Part shown: positions 56,189 through 64,000 of the stretch, one piece after another | How positions within the stretch are numbered: the first letter of the stretch is position 1 | Layout: every line of letters begins with the position of its first letter | DNA from: Fidelibacterota bacterium | GTDB lineage: Bacteria > Fidelibacterota > Marinisomatia > SCGC-AAA003-L08 > TS1B11 | NCBI GenBank assembly: GCA_004124875.1 | Contig: SCKJ01000002.1 | Span: 124,001-188,000, forward strand | Reading direction: 5' to 3' | Length of the DNA stretch: 64,000 nt | Translations under genes and position numbers: made by a program | Notes under the pieces: generated by a model | Databases searched by the model: none | The model's input: only the letters and a program-made list of their open reading frames with translations | What the model was told of the DNA's origin: nothing

Positions 56189-58420
56189 TTGCCTGCTGCT
56201 GCAAAAATAAAAGAGCCTGAAGTCACCGCCGAACTGGCACTGGAGCACGGCCTCTCCGCCGATGAGTACGACCGCATCTGCGACATTCTCGGCCGCGACC
56301 CCAACTACACCGAGCTCGGCATTTTCTCCGTGATGTGGAGCGAGCACTGCTCCTATAAAAGTTCCATTAAAGTGCTGAAGACATTGCCCCGCTCAGGTGA
56401 GCGCCTGCTGGTGGAGGCGGGGGAGGAGAACGCCGGTCTGGTCGACATTGGCGACGGCCTGGCGGTGGCCTTCAAAATTGAGAGCCACAACCATCCCTCA
56501 GCCATTGAGCCATACCAGGGCGCGGCGACCGGCGTGGGCGGCATCATGCGCGACATCTTCACCATGGGCGCCCGGCCTGTGGCCTCCCTCAACTCCTTGA
56601 GGTTCGGCAGCCTGGATGATCCGCACAACCGTTTTCTCCTCGACCAGGTGGTCAAGGGCATCGGCGATTATGGCAACTGCCTGGGCATCCCCACCGTGGG
56701 TGGAGAGGTTGTCATTTCCGACGCCTACCAGGGCAACCCCATTATCAACGCCATGGCAGTCGGGGTGGTGGAGCATGGCAAAGTGGCCAGCGCCGTGGCC
56801 AAAGGCGCGGGGAATCCCGTCTACCTGGTGGGCAGCAAGACCGGCCGCGACGGCATCCATGGGGCCACGTTCGCCAGCGAGGAACTCTCCTCTGAATCGG
56901 CGGCCCGCAAAAGCAATGTGCAGGTGGGCGACCCCTTCACTGAAAAGCTGCTCATGGAGGCCTCCCTGGAACTGGCCGGCCGGTCGTTTTTAGTCGGCAT
57001 GCAGGACATGGGCGCAGCCGGCATCACTTGCAGCAGCAGCGAAATGGCCGCCAAAGGGGGCGCGGGAATGCGCCTGCAGATCGACAAAGTACCCCTGCGC
57101 GAACCGGGCATGAGCCCCTATGAAATATTGCTGTCGGAGTCGCAGGAGCGGATGCTGGTGGTCATTCAAAAGGGGTTTGAGCAGGAGTTGCAGGAGATAT
57201 TTCATCGCTGGGAATTGGGCTGTGTACGCATTGGAGAGGTCACCAACACCGGGCGGCTGGAACTGTACCTCCGCAAGCATAAGGTCGCGGACGTCCCTTG
57301 CCATGATCTGGTTTTGGGGGGCGGCGCCCCGCAGTACAATCTGCCTTCGAAAAGGCCTGCGTACTTGAGCAATTTGACCCTCGATATTTCGGCTCTGAAG
57401 GAGCCTAGGGATTTGAACGCCACCCTGCTGCTGCTGCTGGGTCGACCGTCCATTGCCCATAAGGGAGCCATATTCGGGCAGTACGACAGCACTATCGGGA
57501 CCGATACGGTGCAGGGTCCCGGTGGCGACGCGGCGGTGATCCGGCTGAAAGGGACGCGCAAAGCGCTGGCCTTTTCCACCGATGGCAACGGACGCTATGT
57601 CTACCTTAATCCGCGCTCAGGTGGGGCCATTGCCGTGGCGGAAGCGGCCCGCAACGTGGTCTGCGCCGGGGCCAAACCTGTGGCCATCACCAACTGCCTC
57701 AATTTCGGCAATCCCAACGATCCCGAAATTTACTACCAGTTCACTGAAGCGGTCGTCGGCATCACGCAGGCCTGCCGGGCGCTTAACACGCCCGTTACAG
57801 GCGGCAACGTCAGTTTCTACAATGAGAACCCCGGCGGCGCCATCTATCCCACGCCCGTTATAGGCATGCTCGGGATTATTGAAAATATCGAACATCTGAC
57901 GACCCCCGGTTTCAAGGCTGAAGGCGACTTTGTGGTGGTTTTGGGATCCATCAACGGGGACCTGGGCGGCAGCGAATACCTTGAAATGGAGCATGGCCAG
58001 GTGGCGGGCAACGCCCCGCTCATCGATCTCGATACCGAGCTGCACGTGCAGAACGTCTGCCTGGCGGCCATCCAGGAAGGCCTGATCCATTCGGCGCACG
58101 ATATCTCCGATGGGGGTCTGGCCGTCTGTCTGTCTGAATCGTTGCTTGGCGGGACCGATGGATTGGGCGTCGAAATCCATTTGTCGCGCCGCCTGCGCAA
58201 TGACGAAATCCTGTTTGGGGAGAGCCAAAGCACGATCATTGTCACCATTTCAGAAGATCATCTGCTGCCGTTGCAGCGACTGGCCATGCAGGAACAGATA
58301 CCGGTTGTGACCATAGGCAGGGTCACCGCCGATGCGCGGCTGAAGATCAATGATATCGTTGATATCAAAAGAGCAGACCTGGCCAAGGCCTATTACGGTG
58401 GGTTTGCCGCCATCATGTAG
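56189..58420 (+). CDS. purL: Phosphoribosylformylglycinamidine synthase subunit PurL
   Basis: 743 residues from TTG 56189, the size of the small PurL that works with PurQ and Pur[29 protein letters not shown] and [15 protein letters not shown] are diagnostic ATP/FGAR-binding motifs. purQ and purS are not in the window. Confidence 0.97.
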   Translation: MPAAAKIKEPEVTAELALEHGLSADEYDRICDILGRDPNYTELGIFSVMWSEHCSYKSSIKVLKTLPRSGERLLVEAGEENAGLVDIGDGLAVAFKIESHNHPSAIEPYQGAATGVGGIMRDIFTMGARPVASLNSLRFGSLDDPHNRFLLDQVVKGIGDYGNCLGIPTVGGEVVISDAYQGNPIINAMAVGVVEHGKVASAVAKGAGNPVYLVGSKTGRDGIHGATFASEELSSESAARKSNVQVGDPFTEKLLMEASLELAGRSFLVGMQDMGAAGITCSSSEMAAKGGAGMRLQIDKVPLREPGMSPYEILLSESQERMLVVIQKGFEQELQEIFHRWELGCVRIGEVTNTGRLELYLRKHKVADVPCHDLVLGGGAPQYNLPSKRPAYLSNLTLDISALKEPRDLNATLLLLLGRPSIAHKGAIFGQYDSTIGTDTVQGPGGDAAVIRLKGTRKALAFSTDGNGRYVYLNPRSGGAIAVAEAARNVVCAGAKPVAITNCLNFGNPNDPEIYYQFTEAVVGITQACRALNTPVTGGNVSFYNENPGGAIYPTPVIGMLGIIENIEHLTTPGFKAEGDFVVVLGSINGDLGGSEYLEMEHGQVAGNAPLIDLDTELHVQNVCLAAIQEGLIHSAHDISDGGLAVCLSESLLGGTDGLGVEIHLSRRLRNDEILFGESQSTIIVTISEDHLLPLQRLAMQEQIPVVTIGRVTADARLKINDIVDIKRADLAKAYYGGFAAIM

Positions 58421-58483
58421 CGCCCCGCTGATGCCCCGACCGGCAGCCAAGCCCCTCCGCTTGAACACCGGCGCGGCTAAACG

Positions 58484-59617
58484 ATGATGGCGCGATCCTC
58501 CCATAGCGAACAGACCCGTTTTAACGGCTCGCCCCACGCCACCATTGGGGTCGAGGCTGAGCTGTTCCTGGTCGATCCTGAGTCGTACGACTTGGTTGAC
58601 GCCGCTCCGGCTATTTTGTCCCGGTTCAGTGGCGACCCCCATGTGAAGGCGGAGCTGCTGGAGTCGATGATCGAAGTCAACACCGGTATCTGCGAAGATG
58701 TTTCGGCAGTGAAAGCCGATCTGCAGACCAAAATTGGCGCCGTCGCCAGCGTGGCGGCTGAGCAGCATCTGGGACTTGTATCGATGGGCACCCATCCCTT
58801 CGGGAGATGGTCTGACGCCTCCGTCACTCGCAACGACCGTTACCAGGGGTTCCTCGAGCGGATGCAGTTTCCGGTGCGGCGGCTGCTCATCAGCGGTCTG
58901 CACGTCCATATTGGCGTTCCCGATGGCGAACGGGCCATTGCCGTCATGAACGGGCTGCTCAGGTATATTCCCCATTTCATCGGCCTGTCAGCCAATTCGC
59001 CATTCTGGGATGGGGAACTCACCGGCCTGGCATCGACGCGCATGAAAGTCTTCGAAGGGATGCCCACCGGGGGCTTGCCACCGAGGTTAACCGATTACAA
59101 TCAGTTCCGGCAGCTGGTGCATACACTGAAGGCAGCCGGCGCCATCCATTCCGTCAGCGAAGTCTGGTGGGATATCCGGCCGCATCCCGGTTTTGGCACT
59201 GTGGAGATCAGGCTCATGGACGCCGTCCCCTCCATCGGCGAGATGGTCTCCCTGGCCGCTCTGGCACAATGCCTGGTGGTGGCCCTGCTGGATGATTACG
59301 AAACGGCGCAACAGTTGCCGCTGCTGCCCGAGTGGGTGGTGCGTGAAAACAAGTGGCGCGGCGTCCGTTACGGTCTGGGCGCGGAAATTATTATTGATGA
59401 CGAAGGGAAGCGCCAGCCGTTAAAAGATGCGCTGGCCGAGCTCCTGGCGCGACTCGCGCCTGTGGCCGACCGGCTGGGGTGCGGGGCAGAGCTGGCCCTG
59501 CTGCACGAGGTTGCCACCACGGGGGCGCCGGGTGACAGGCAGGTGAGCCGGCACCGGGCAGGGGGCGATTTAAAGGCCGTAGTGGGGGCCGCAATGCTGG
59601 AACTGAGCCGATTGTGA
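58484..59617 (+). CDS. YbdK-type carboxylate-amine ligase (GCS2 family)
   Basis: 377 residues. I-G-V-E-A-E-L-F-L-V-D near the start, G-T-H-P-F-G-R-W and I-S-G-L-H-V-H-I-G-V are GCS2 signatures. W-D-I-R-P-H-P-G-F-G-T-V-E-I-R is also typical. The family links a carboxylate to an amine (weak glutamate-cysteine ligase activity in some). Its last ~25 codons recur at 60158-60256. Confidence 0.9.
   Translation: MMARSSHSEQTRFNGSPHATIGVEAELFLVDPESYDLVDAAPAILSRFSGDPHVKAELLESMIEVNTGICEDVSAVKADLQTKIGAVASVAAEQHLGLVSMGTHPFGRWSDASVTRNDRYQGFLERMQFPVRRLLISGLHVHIGVPDGERAIAVMNGLLRYIPHFIGLSANSPFWDGELTGLASTRMKVFEGMPTGGLPPRLTDYNQFRQLVHTLKAAGAIHSVSEVWWDIRPHPGFGTVEIRLMDAVPSIGEMVSLAALAQCLVVALLDDYETAQQLPLLPEWVVRENKWRGVRYGLGAEIIIDDEGKRQPLKDALAELLARLAPVADRLGCGAELALLHEVATTGAPGDRQVSRHRAGGDLKAVVGAAMLELSRL
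59522..59600 (+). repeat. Direct repeat, copy within the YbdK-type gene
   Basis: Matches 60158-60236 at a constant offset of 636 bases with about 6 mismatches in ~79. In the gene it encodes G-A-P-G-D-R-Q-V-S-R-H-R-A-G-G-D-L-K-A-V-V. Confidence 0.85.
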
Positions 59618-59698
59618 CGAAATCAATTCCTGCGATTTTCCCGTGCGCACGCTAACTTCCCATCATTGCCTGCCAATCGTAGCCGGAAGGAACACTTT

Positions 59699-60118
59699 GT
59701 GGAAAAGATCTACCGCCCAATCCTACTTCAATCCGTCTGTCTCACTCTGCTTCTGTGTCTGCCGCTGTGGTCCCAGGACAACCCTAGGCCCGTGCGAAAA
59801 AGCCTGCGCGTGCCTCAGGACAGTCTTGTCACCATCTTTCTGACCAACAGCATGTCGCTTGAAAATTTTCTCATTGTCAAGACTGGCGAGGTGTGGGTAC
59901 TGCATAATTCCAACCGCGTCAGCCAGGAGATTTCATCGAGAGATATTTTCCGGGTCATCAAGGGAGGGATCGATATCAGCGACCAATATCCCTCCATTGG
60001 CGGGACGGAGCTGCCGCCGGCCTTCTCTCCGCCGGTCGAGCTGCTGATTAAGGTGGCTATCGGCGCTGTTCTGGCCGGAGTGGCGTGGATGGTCATCGGC
60101 ACCGGCCTCGGTTATTAG
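59699..60118 (+). CDS. Hypothetical exported protein with C-terminal membrane segment
   Basis: 139 residues from GTG 59699, preceded by GGAAGG. Signal peptide (L-L-Q-S-V-C-L-T-L-L-L-C-L-P-L-W-S-Q). A small β-rich domain contains N-F-L-I-V-K-T-G-E-V-W-V-L-H. A C-terminal hydrophobic helix follows (V-A-I-G-A-V-L-A-G-V-A-W-M-V-I-G). It lies between the two copies of the 79-base repeat. Function unknown. Confidence 0.6.
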   Translation: MEKIYRPILLQSVCLTLLLCLPLWSQDNPRPVRKSLRVPQDSLVTIFLTNSMSLENFLIVKTGEVWVLHNSNRVSQEISSRDIFRVIKGGIDISDQYPSIGGTELPPAFSPPVELLIKVAIGAVLAGVAWMVIGTGLGY

Positions 60119-60442
60119 ACTTGCCGCGATGGGGCCGGCCGTGTTTTGAACGTGTGAGGGGCGCCGGGCGACAGGCAGGTGAGCCGGCACCGGGCAGGGG
60201 GCGATTTGAAGGCCGTAGTGGAGGCCGCTATGGAGGAGTTAATGGATGTTGGATAGTGGATGTTGGATGATGAAAATTTGATTCATTCTACAATCTTCAA
60301 TTATCCATACCTGGCAACAGCCGCGCCTCTTCAATTTTCAATGCCCCTGCCCGCTGCTCCTGCCACCGCCACTGCCACTTCTTCTCCAGCGTCCGCCTGA
60401 TTCAGCACCCATGCCCGCCGCCGTCCCTTTAACTTGCGGCCC
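60119..60442. other. Gene-free stretch with gene-end remnant
   Basis: 60158-60236 repeats the 3' end of the YbdK-type gene and continues in the same frame to TAG at 60254-60256 (ending E-E-L-M-D-V-G). A small tandem repeat TGGATGTTGGAT occurs twice at 60243-60269 with a 14-base period. The remainder (60270-60442) is C-rich and shows no gene or clear signal. Confidence 0.6.
60158..60256 (+). pseudogene. 3' fragment of a YbdK-type ligase gene
   Basis: In-frame remnant of about 32 codons reading A-P-G-D-R-Q-V-S-R-H-R-A-G-G-D-L-K-A-V-V-E-A-A-M and ending in TAG. It matches the C-terminus of the intact gene ending at 59617, without any upstream domain. Left by a duplication or by a former second copy. 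Confidence 0.7.
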
Positions 60443-61030
60443 ATGAAATCACTCCGCCGCTTATATGATTGGGTCCTTGGCTGGGCTGAAACTCCATATG
60501 GCGTGCCAGCGCTGCTGATCCTCGCGTTCGCCGAATCGTCTATATTTCCGATTCCACCCGATGTGCTGCTCATCGCCCTGGCGGTAGCGGCGCCCACCCG
60601 GGCATTCTGGTTTGCCTTCGTCTGTCTCGTTGGGTCGATAGCGGGGGCCTTCGCCGGCTACGCCATTGGCTATTTCGCCTGGGACAGCGTGGGACAGCCG
60701 ATCATTGACTTCTACCACGGACAAGCCACCATGGACTGGATACAGGCGCAGTACGACGCCAGAGGTTTCTGGGGGGTGCTGGTGGCTGCCATAACGCCCA
60801 TCCCGTACAAGGTCTTTACCATCGCCTCGGGGGTGTTCAAGTTCGACCTGCTGACGTTTGCCGGCGCTTCGATAATAGGTCGCGGTATACGCTTTTTTGC
60901 CGTGGGGGCGCTCATCTATCGCTACGGCGCGCCCATTAAATCGTTCATCGATAAAAACTTCAACCGGGTGGCACTTGTCTTTACCGTGCTTTTGGTGGGA
61001 GGTTTTGCGCTTCTTAAGTGGCTGATCTGA
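60443..61030 (+). CDS. DedA-family (YqaA-type) membrane protein
   Basis: 195 residues from ATG 60443; TTG 60434 is less likely. A-E-S-S-I-F-P-I-P-P-D-V-L-L and T-P-I-P-Y-K-V-F-T-I-A-S-G are DedA/VTT motifs, with several membrane helices. DedA proteins are implicated in lipid flipping. The neighbouring PAP2-like gene fits undecaprenyl or phospholipid metabolism. Confidence 0.85.
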   Translation: MKSLRRLYDWVLGWAETPYGVPALLILAFAESSIFPIPPDVLLIALAVAAPTRAFWFAFVCLVGSIAGAFAGYAIGYFAWDSVGQPIIDFYHGQATMDWIQAQYDARGFWGVLVAAITPIPYKVFTIASGVFKFDLLTFAGASIIGRGIRFFAVGALIYRYGAPIKSFIDKNFNRVALVFTVLLVGGFALLKWLI

Positions 61031-61033
61031 CCG

Positions 61034-61621
61034 ATGCTATCCAAAGCTGCCCACGCCGTCTCACTGCTGGTTAACCCGTTCACCAATCTCACTCCGGCGC
61101 TGGCCGTGCTGTTTCTGGGCGGCGCAGGCAGCGTGACGGGCGCAATAGTGGGCATGCCCCTGCTGATTGGCATCCTGTTTGGCAGCCTGTTCCCGGCGCT
61201 CTATGTGATGCGCCTGAAAAGACGGGGCGATATTGCCGAATGGGATGTGCCGCAAAAGGATCTGCGCTTCAAGCCGCTGGCCTGGGGTATCGGCAGCTAT
61301 CTCGCCGGGTTCGGACTGATGGCCCTGGCCGGAGCCCGGGGGATTCCGCTGGGACTCATGTTCTGCTATGCCACCAATACGATGGCTGTGCTGGTCATAA
61401 CCAGGTGGTGGAAAATATCCATTCACGCAGTAGGCATCAGCGGACCGCTGGCGGCCTGCCAAATGGCTTTCGGCGCGGCCGTCTATCCGTGGTGGGGGCT
61501 GGTTCCCTTGGTGGCCGTCTCGCGCGTCTATCTCGGCCGCCATACTATTTCGCAAGTCGCTGCCGGCGCGGTTTTGGGCGCAATTCTGACCGTCATCCAG
61601 ATTCATTTCCTGTTTATGTGA
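61034..61621 (+). CDS. PAP2-like membrane phosphatase
   Basis: 195 residues, three bases after the DedA gene. Motif 2 is reduced to S-I-H-A-V-G-I-S-G and motif 3 is S-R-V-Y-L-G-R-H-T-I-S-Q-V-A-A-G, with the Arg/His pair intact. Motif 1 (KxxxxxxRP) is not clear. Several membrane helices. Substrate, perhaps a lipid diphosphate, is unknown. Confidence 0.7.
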   Translation: MLSKAAHAVSLLVNPFTNLTPALAVLFLGGAGSVTGAIVGMPLLIGILFGSLFPALYVMRLKRRGDIAEWDVPQKDLRFKPLAWGIGSYLAGFGLMALAGARGIPLGLMFCYATNTMAVLVITRWWKISIHAVGISGPLAACQMAFGAAVYPWWGLVPLVAVSRVYLGRHTISQVAAGAVLGAILTVIQIHFLFM

Positions 61622-61630
61622 GGCCTCCTT

Positions 61631-62329
61631 ATGCGTAAAGTACTGGTCACCGGAAGCAATCGGGGCATCGGCCTCGGCTTTGTAAAACACCTGCTTGGCG
61701 GAGGAGATGTCGTGTTCGCCGGCTGCCGCAATCCCGATGGGGCGGCCGCTCTCAAGGCGTTGCAGCCTGAGGCCGGGGAACGCCTGGTCGTGATGCCCCT
61801 GGATGTCACGGATGAGGCATCCATTACCCAGGCGGCAACTGTGGTGGACGATAGCGGCGGCAACCTTGACCTGTTAATCAATAACGCCGGCGTGGGCGGA
61901 GATCAAACGGCCCTGGGCAACATAGATGCTGATGACATGCTGCAGACATACCGCGTGAATGTGGCCGGGCCGCTGATGATGGCGCAGACATTCGCGCCGT
62001 TGCTGGCAAAGGGGAACGGTCCATTCATCGTTAACATTACTTCGCTCATGGGCTCCATCGCCGACAACCGGGGCGGAGGCTGGTATGCCTACCGGACCAG
62101 CAAGGCGGCCCTGAATATGGTATGCGCGAATTTGGCGCTTGATCTGAAGCCACAGGGGATCGGGGCGGTGGTGCTGCACCCGGGGTGGGTGCGGACCGAT
62201 ATGGGTGGCAGCGGCGCAACCCTCAGCATTGAAGAGTCGGTCGGCGCCATGCTCAATGTCGTTGACCATCTGACCCTGAGTGACAGCGGCAAATTTTTTA
62301 ACCGTAATGGGGGCAGGGAGCCGTGGTAG
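61631..62329 (+). CDS. Short-chain dehydrogenase/reductase
   Basis: 232 residues. Cofactor motif [16 protein letters not shown], catalytic Ser in N-I-T-S-L-M-G-S and Y-A-Y-R-T-S-K. Resembles the C-factor/sniffer-like SDRs (G-W-V-R-T-D-M-G-G). Substrate unknown. Ribosome site GAGG before ATG. Confidence 0.9.
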   Translation: MRKVLVTGSNRGIGLGFVKHLLGGGDVVFAGCRNPDGAAALKALQPEAGERLVVMPLDVTDEASITQAATVVDDSGGNLDLLINNAGVGGDQTALGNIDADDMLQTYRVNVAGPLMMAQTFAPLLAKGNGPFIVNITSLMGSIADNRGGGWYAYRTSKAALNMVCANLALDLKPQGIGAVVLHPGWVRTDMGGSGATLSIEESVGAMLNVVDHLTLSDSGKFFNRNGGREPW

Positions 62330-62391
62330 CGGCGGTAATAGGCTTGTAACCGACGGGGGCGGCCCGTAATTTTCCCTGCAGGATAATGCAG

Positions 62392-62465
<74 letters not shown>

Positions 62466-62546
62466 CCACACAGGCTCATCCGCCAGGCTGGGCCATTATT
62501 TCTTTTAACCGGCCGATAGGATCATCAGCGCCACACAGGATTGGGC

Positions 62547-64000
62547 ATGCCGGACCGTTATAACCCGCAACAGGTAGAGCAGAAGTGGCAACGCCGCTGG
62601 GCGGAGTCCCGGGCGCACCGCCCCGATATGGACTCTCCGGCCCGTAAGCTCTACAGCCTGACCATGTTCAGCTATCCCTCAGGTGATAAGCTGCATGTCG
62701 GGCACTGGTATAATTACGGTCCTGCCGACAGCTGGAGCCGCTTTAAAAAGATGCAGGGCTTTGATGTTTACCATCCCCAGGGATTTGACGCGTTCGGTCT
62801 GCCGGCCGAGAACTATGCCATCCAAAATGGGGTGCATCCTGCCCAGAGCACGCAATCCAATATTGCCACCATGAAACGCCAACTGGGCGAAATAGGCGCC
62901 ATGTACGACTGGGAAAGCTTCCTTGATACCAGCCATCCAGAGTACTACAAATGGACCCAGTGGTTGTTTCTCAAACTGTACGAAATGGGGCTGGCCAACA
63001 GGGAAGAAGCGCCGGTCAACTGGTGCCCAAAGGACGAAACCGTGCTGGCCAATGAGCAGGTGCGCGATGGCCGCTGTGATCGATGCGGCACGGCGGTGGT
63101 GCAGAAAATTCTCCGTCAGTGGTTTTTCAAGATCACCCGCTATGCCGATGAGCTCCTGGAAGATTTAGACCAACTTGATTGGCCGGAGAAGACCAAAGCC
63201 ATGCAGCGCAACTGGATCGGAAAATCGACCGGCGCCACCATCGAATTCCCTCTCGCCAATGAAAGTGGTGAGGCGATTAAAGTCTTTACGACCCGGCCCG
63301 ACACCTTGTATGGCGCAACCTACATGGTGCTGGCGCCGGAGCATCCGCTGGTGGAAAAACTGGTTCAGCCGGCGCAGGCCGCGCAGGTCGCCGCTTATCA
63401 AGCCAGGGCCAACGCGCAGACGGAGCTCGACCGCATTTCCCAGGGGCAGGCGAAAACCGGCGAGTTTACCGGCGGCTATGCCATCAATCCCTTTACCGCG
63501 CAGAAGGTGCCGGTCTGGATTGCCGACTACGTGCTCTATTCCTATGGCACCGGCGCCATCATGGCTGTGCCTGCCAGCGATGAGCGGGACTTTGAGTTCG
63601 CCACGCTGTTTAACCTGCCCATTATCGAAGTGGTATCGCCGGACGGGCAGACGCATGACGCGCCCATCTGCTACACCGGCAAGGGCATCGCCGTCAACTC
63701 CGGTCCCTATACCGGCATGGCAACCGATGAAGCGACCCGGCGCATGACTGACGAGCTTGAGCAGCGGGGGATAGGGGAGCGGACCGTACAGTACAAAGTC
63801 CGTGACTGGTGCATCAGCCGCCAGCGATACTGGGGCGCTCCTATACCGATTATCCATTGCCCCGATTGCGGTGAGGTGCCGGTGCCGGAAAAGGATCTGC
63901 CGGTAAAACTGCCCGAAGACGTTGACCTGGCTGCGGCCGTGGGGCGGGAGGTGTCGCCCCTGGCCACCTCGCCCGGATTTATGAATGTCCCATGCCCAAA
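62547..64000 (+). CDS. leuS: Leucyl-tRNA synthetase, 3'-partial
   Basis: Open from ATG 62547 to the window end, 484 residues visible. The class I HIGH-type motif is H-V-G-H in S-Y-P-S-G-D-K-L-H-V-G-H. W-C-P-K-D-E-T-V-L-A-N-E-Q-V and zinc-type C-D-R-C-G follow. The CP1 editing domain has T-T-R-P-D-T-L-Y-G-A. The KMSKS loop lies beyond the window. Confidence 0.97.
   Translation, partial: MPDRYNPQQVEQKWQRRWAESRAHRPDMDSPARKLYSLTMFSYPSGDKLHVGHWYNYGPADSWSRFKKMQGFDVYHPQGFDAFGLPAENYAIQNGVHPAQSTQSNIATMKRQLGEIGAMYDWESFLDTSHPEYYKWTQWLFLKLYEMGLANREEAPVNWCPKDETVLANEQVRDGRCDRCGTAVVQKILRQWFFKITRYADELLEDLDQLDWPEKTKAMQRNWIGKSTGATIEFPLANESGEAIKVFTTRPDTLYGATYMVLAPEHPLVEKLVQPAQAAQVAAYQARANAQTELDRISQGQAKTGEFTGGYAINPFTAQKVPVWIADYVLYSYGTGAIMAVPASDERDFEFATLFNLPIIEVVSPDGQTHDAPICYTGKGIAVNSGPYTGMATDEATRRMTDELEQRGIGERTVQYKVRDWCISRQRYWGAPIPIIHCPDCGEVPVPEKDLPVKLPEDVDLAAAVGREVSPLATSPGFMNVPCP

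Noticed and set aside
57420-57440. CTG tandem run in purL
   Set aside because: It simply codes for consecutive leucines in a conserved protein.

Overview
The window comes from a GC-rich, diderm (LPS-making) bacterial chromosome. Lipid A/core genes (waaA, a waaF-like GT9 enzyme), TatC, a FecR/β-barrel outer-membrane protein and a DUF5683 membrane protein point to the FCB/Marinimicrobia-like part of the tree. That placement is inferred from gene content and no search was run. Gene order is dense and operonic, with many 4-base ATGA/GTGA overlaps and frequent TTG and GTG starts.

Layout. (1) 1-4002 is the right end of a prophage: a 5'-partial tail protein, a LamG tail-fibre-like protein, an XhlA-like protein and a holin-like protein. 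It ends exactly at the 3' end of a tRNA-Ser(GGA) sequence with no 5' half, which is the expected att junction. (2) 4003-5930 holds two paralogous YCII-like proteins with an ArsR-type repressor between them. (3) 5931-10210 is an envelope region: a FecR/TSP3/β-barrel protein, then small membrane proteins. Among them is a SelW/Rdx selenoprotein (8522-8752) read through an in-frame TGA and missed by ordinary ORF calling. (4) 10296-21681 is housekeeping: tRNA-Ala, dnaX (with a complete -1 frameshift signal), ybaB, recR, pgsA, pgpA, cinA, thpR, recA, recX, alaS, gcvPB. (5) 21786-32987 carries ridA, DUF5683, a sodium:neurotransmitter-type symporter, purF, a membrane protein, an exonuclease-DinG fusion, hutH, an RpiB-like protein and guaB.

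(6) 33019-43288 has a bidirectional terminator, rpsT (minus), a Crp/Fnr regulator, meaB, tatC, polyprenyl synthase, GT9, waaA, an unusual ABC ATPase made of two complementary half-degenerate domains, a second CDP-alcohol phosphatidyltransferase, and a copper P-type ATPase (minus). (7) 43484-53267 is the classical translation/RNA cluster rimP-nusA-infB-rbfA-truB-ribF-rpsO-pnp. It is preceded by a promoter and an intrinsic terminator that look like an attenuator. (8) 53307-64000 has ald, a MerR-type regulator, two tRNA-Pro genes, a flavin-reductase-like protein, purL, a YbdK-type ligase with a duplicated 3' end, DedA- and PAP2-like membrane proteins, an SDR, and the 5' part of leuS.

The most notable items are the selenoprotein with its SECIS-like hairpin, the dnaX tau/gamma frameshift signal, the hairpin-split ribosome binding site of ridA, the putative rimP-nusA attenuator, the asymmetric ABC ATPase and the prophage/tRNA-Ser junction.
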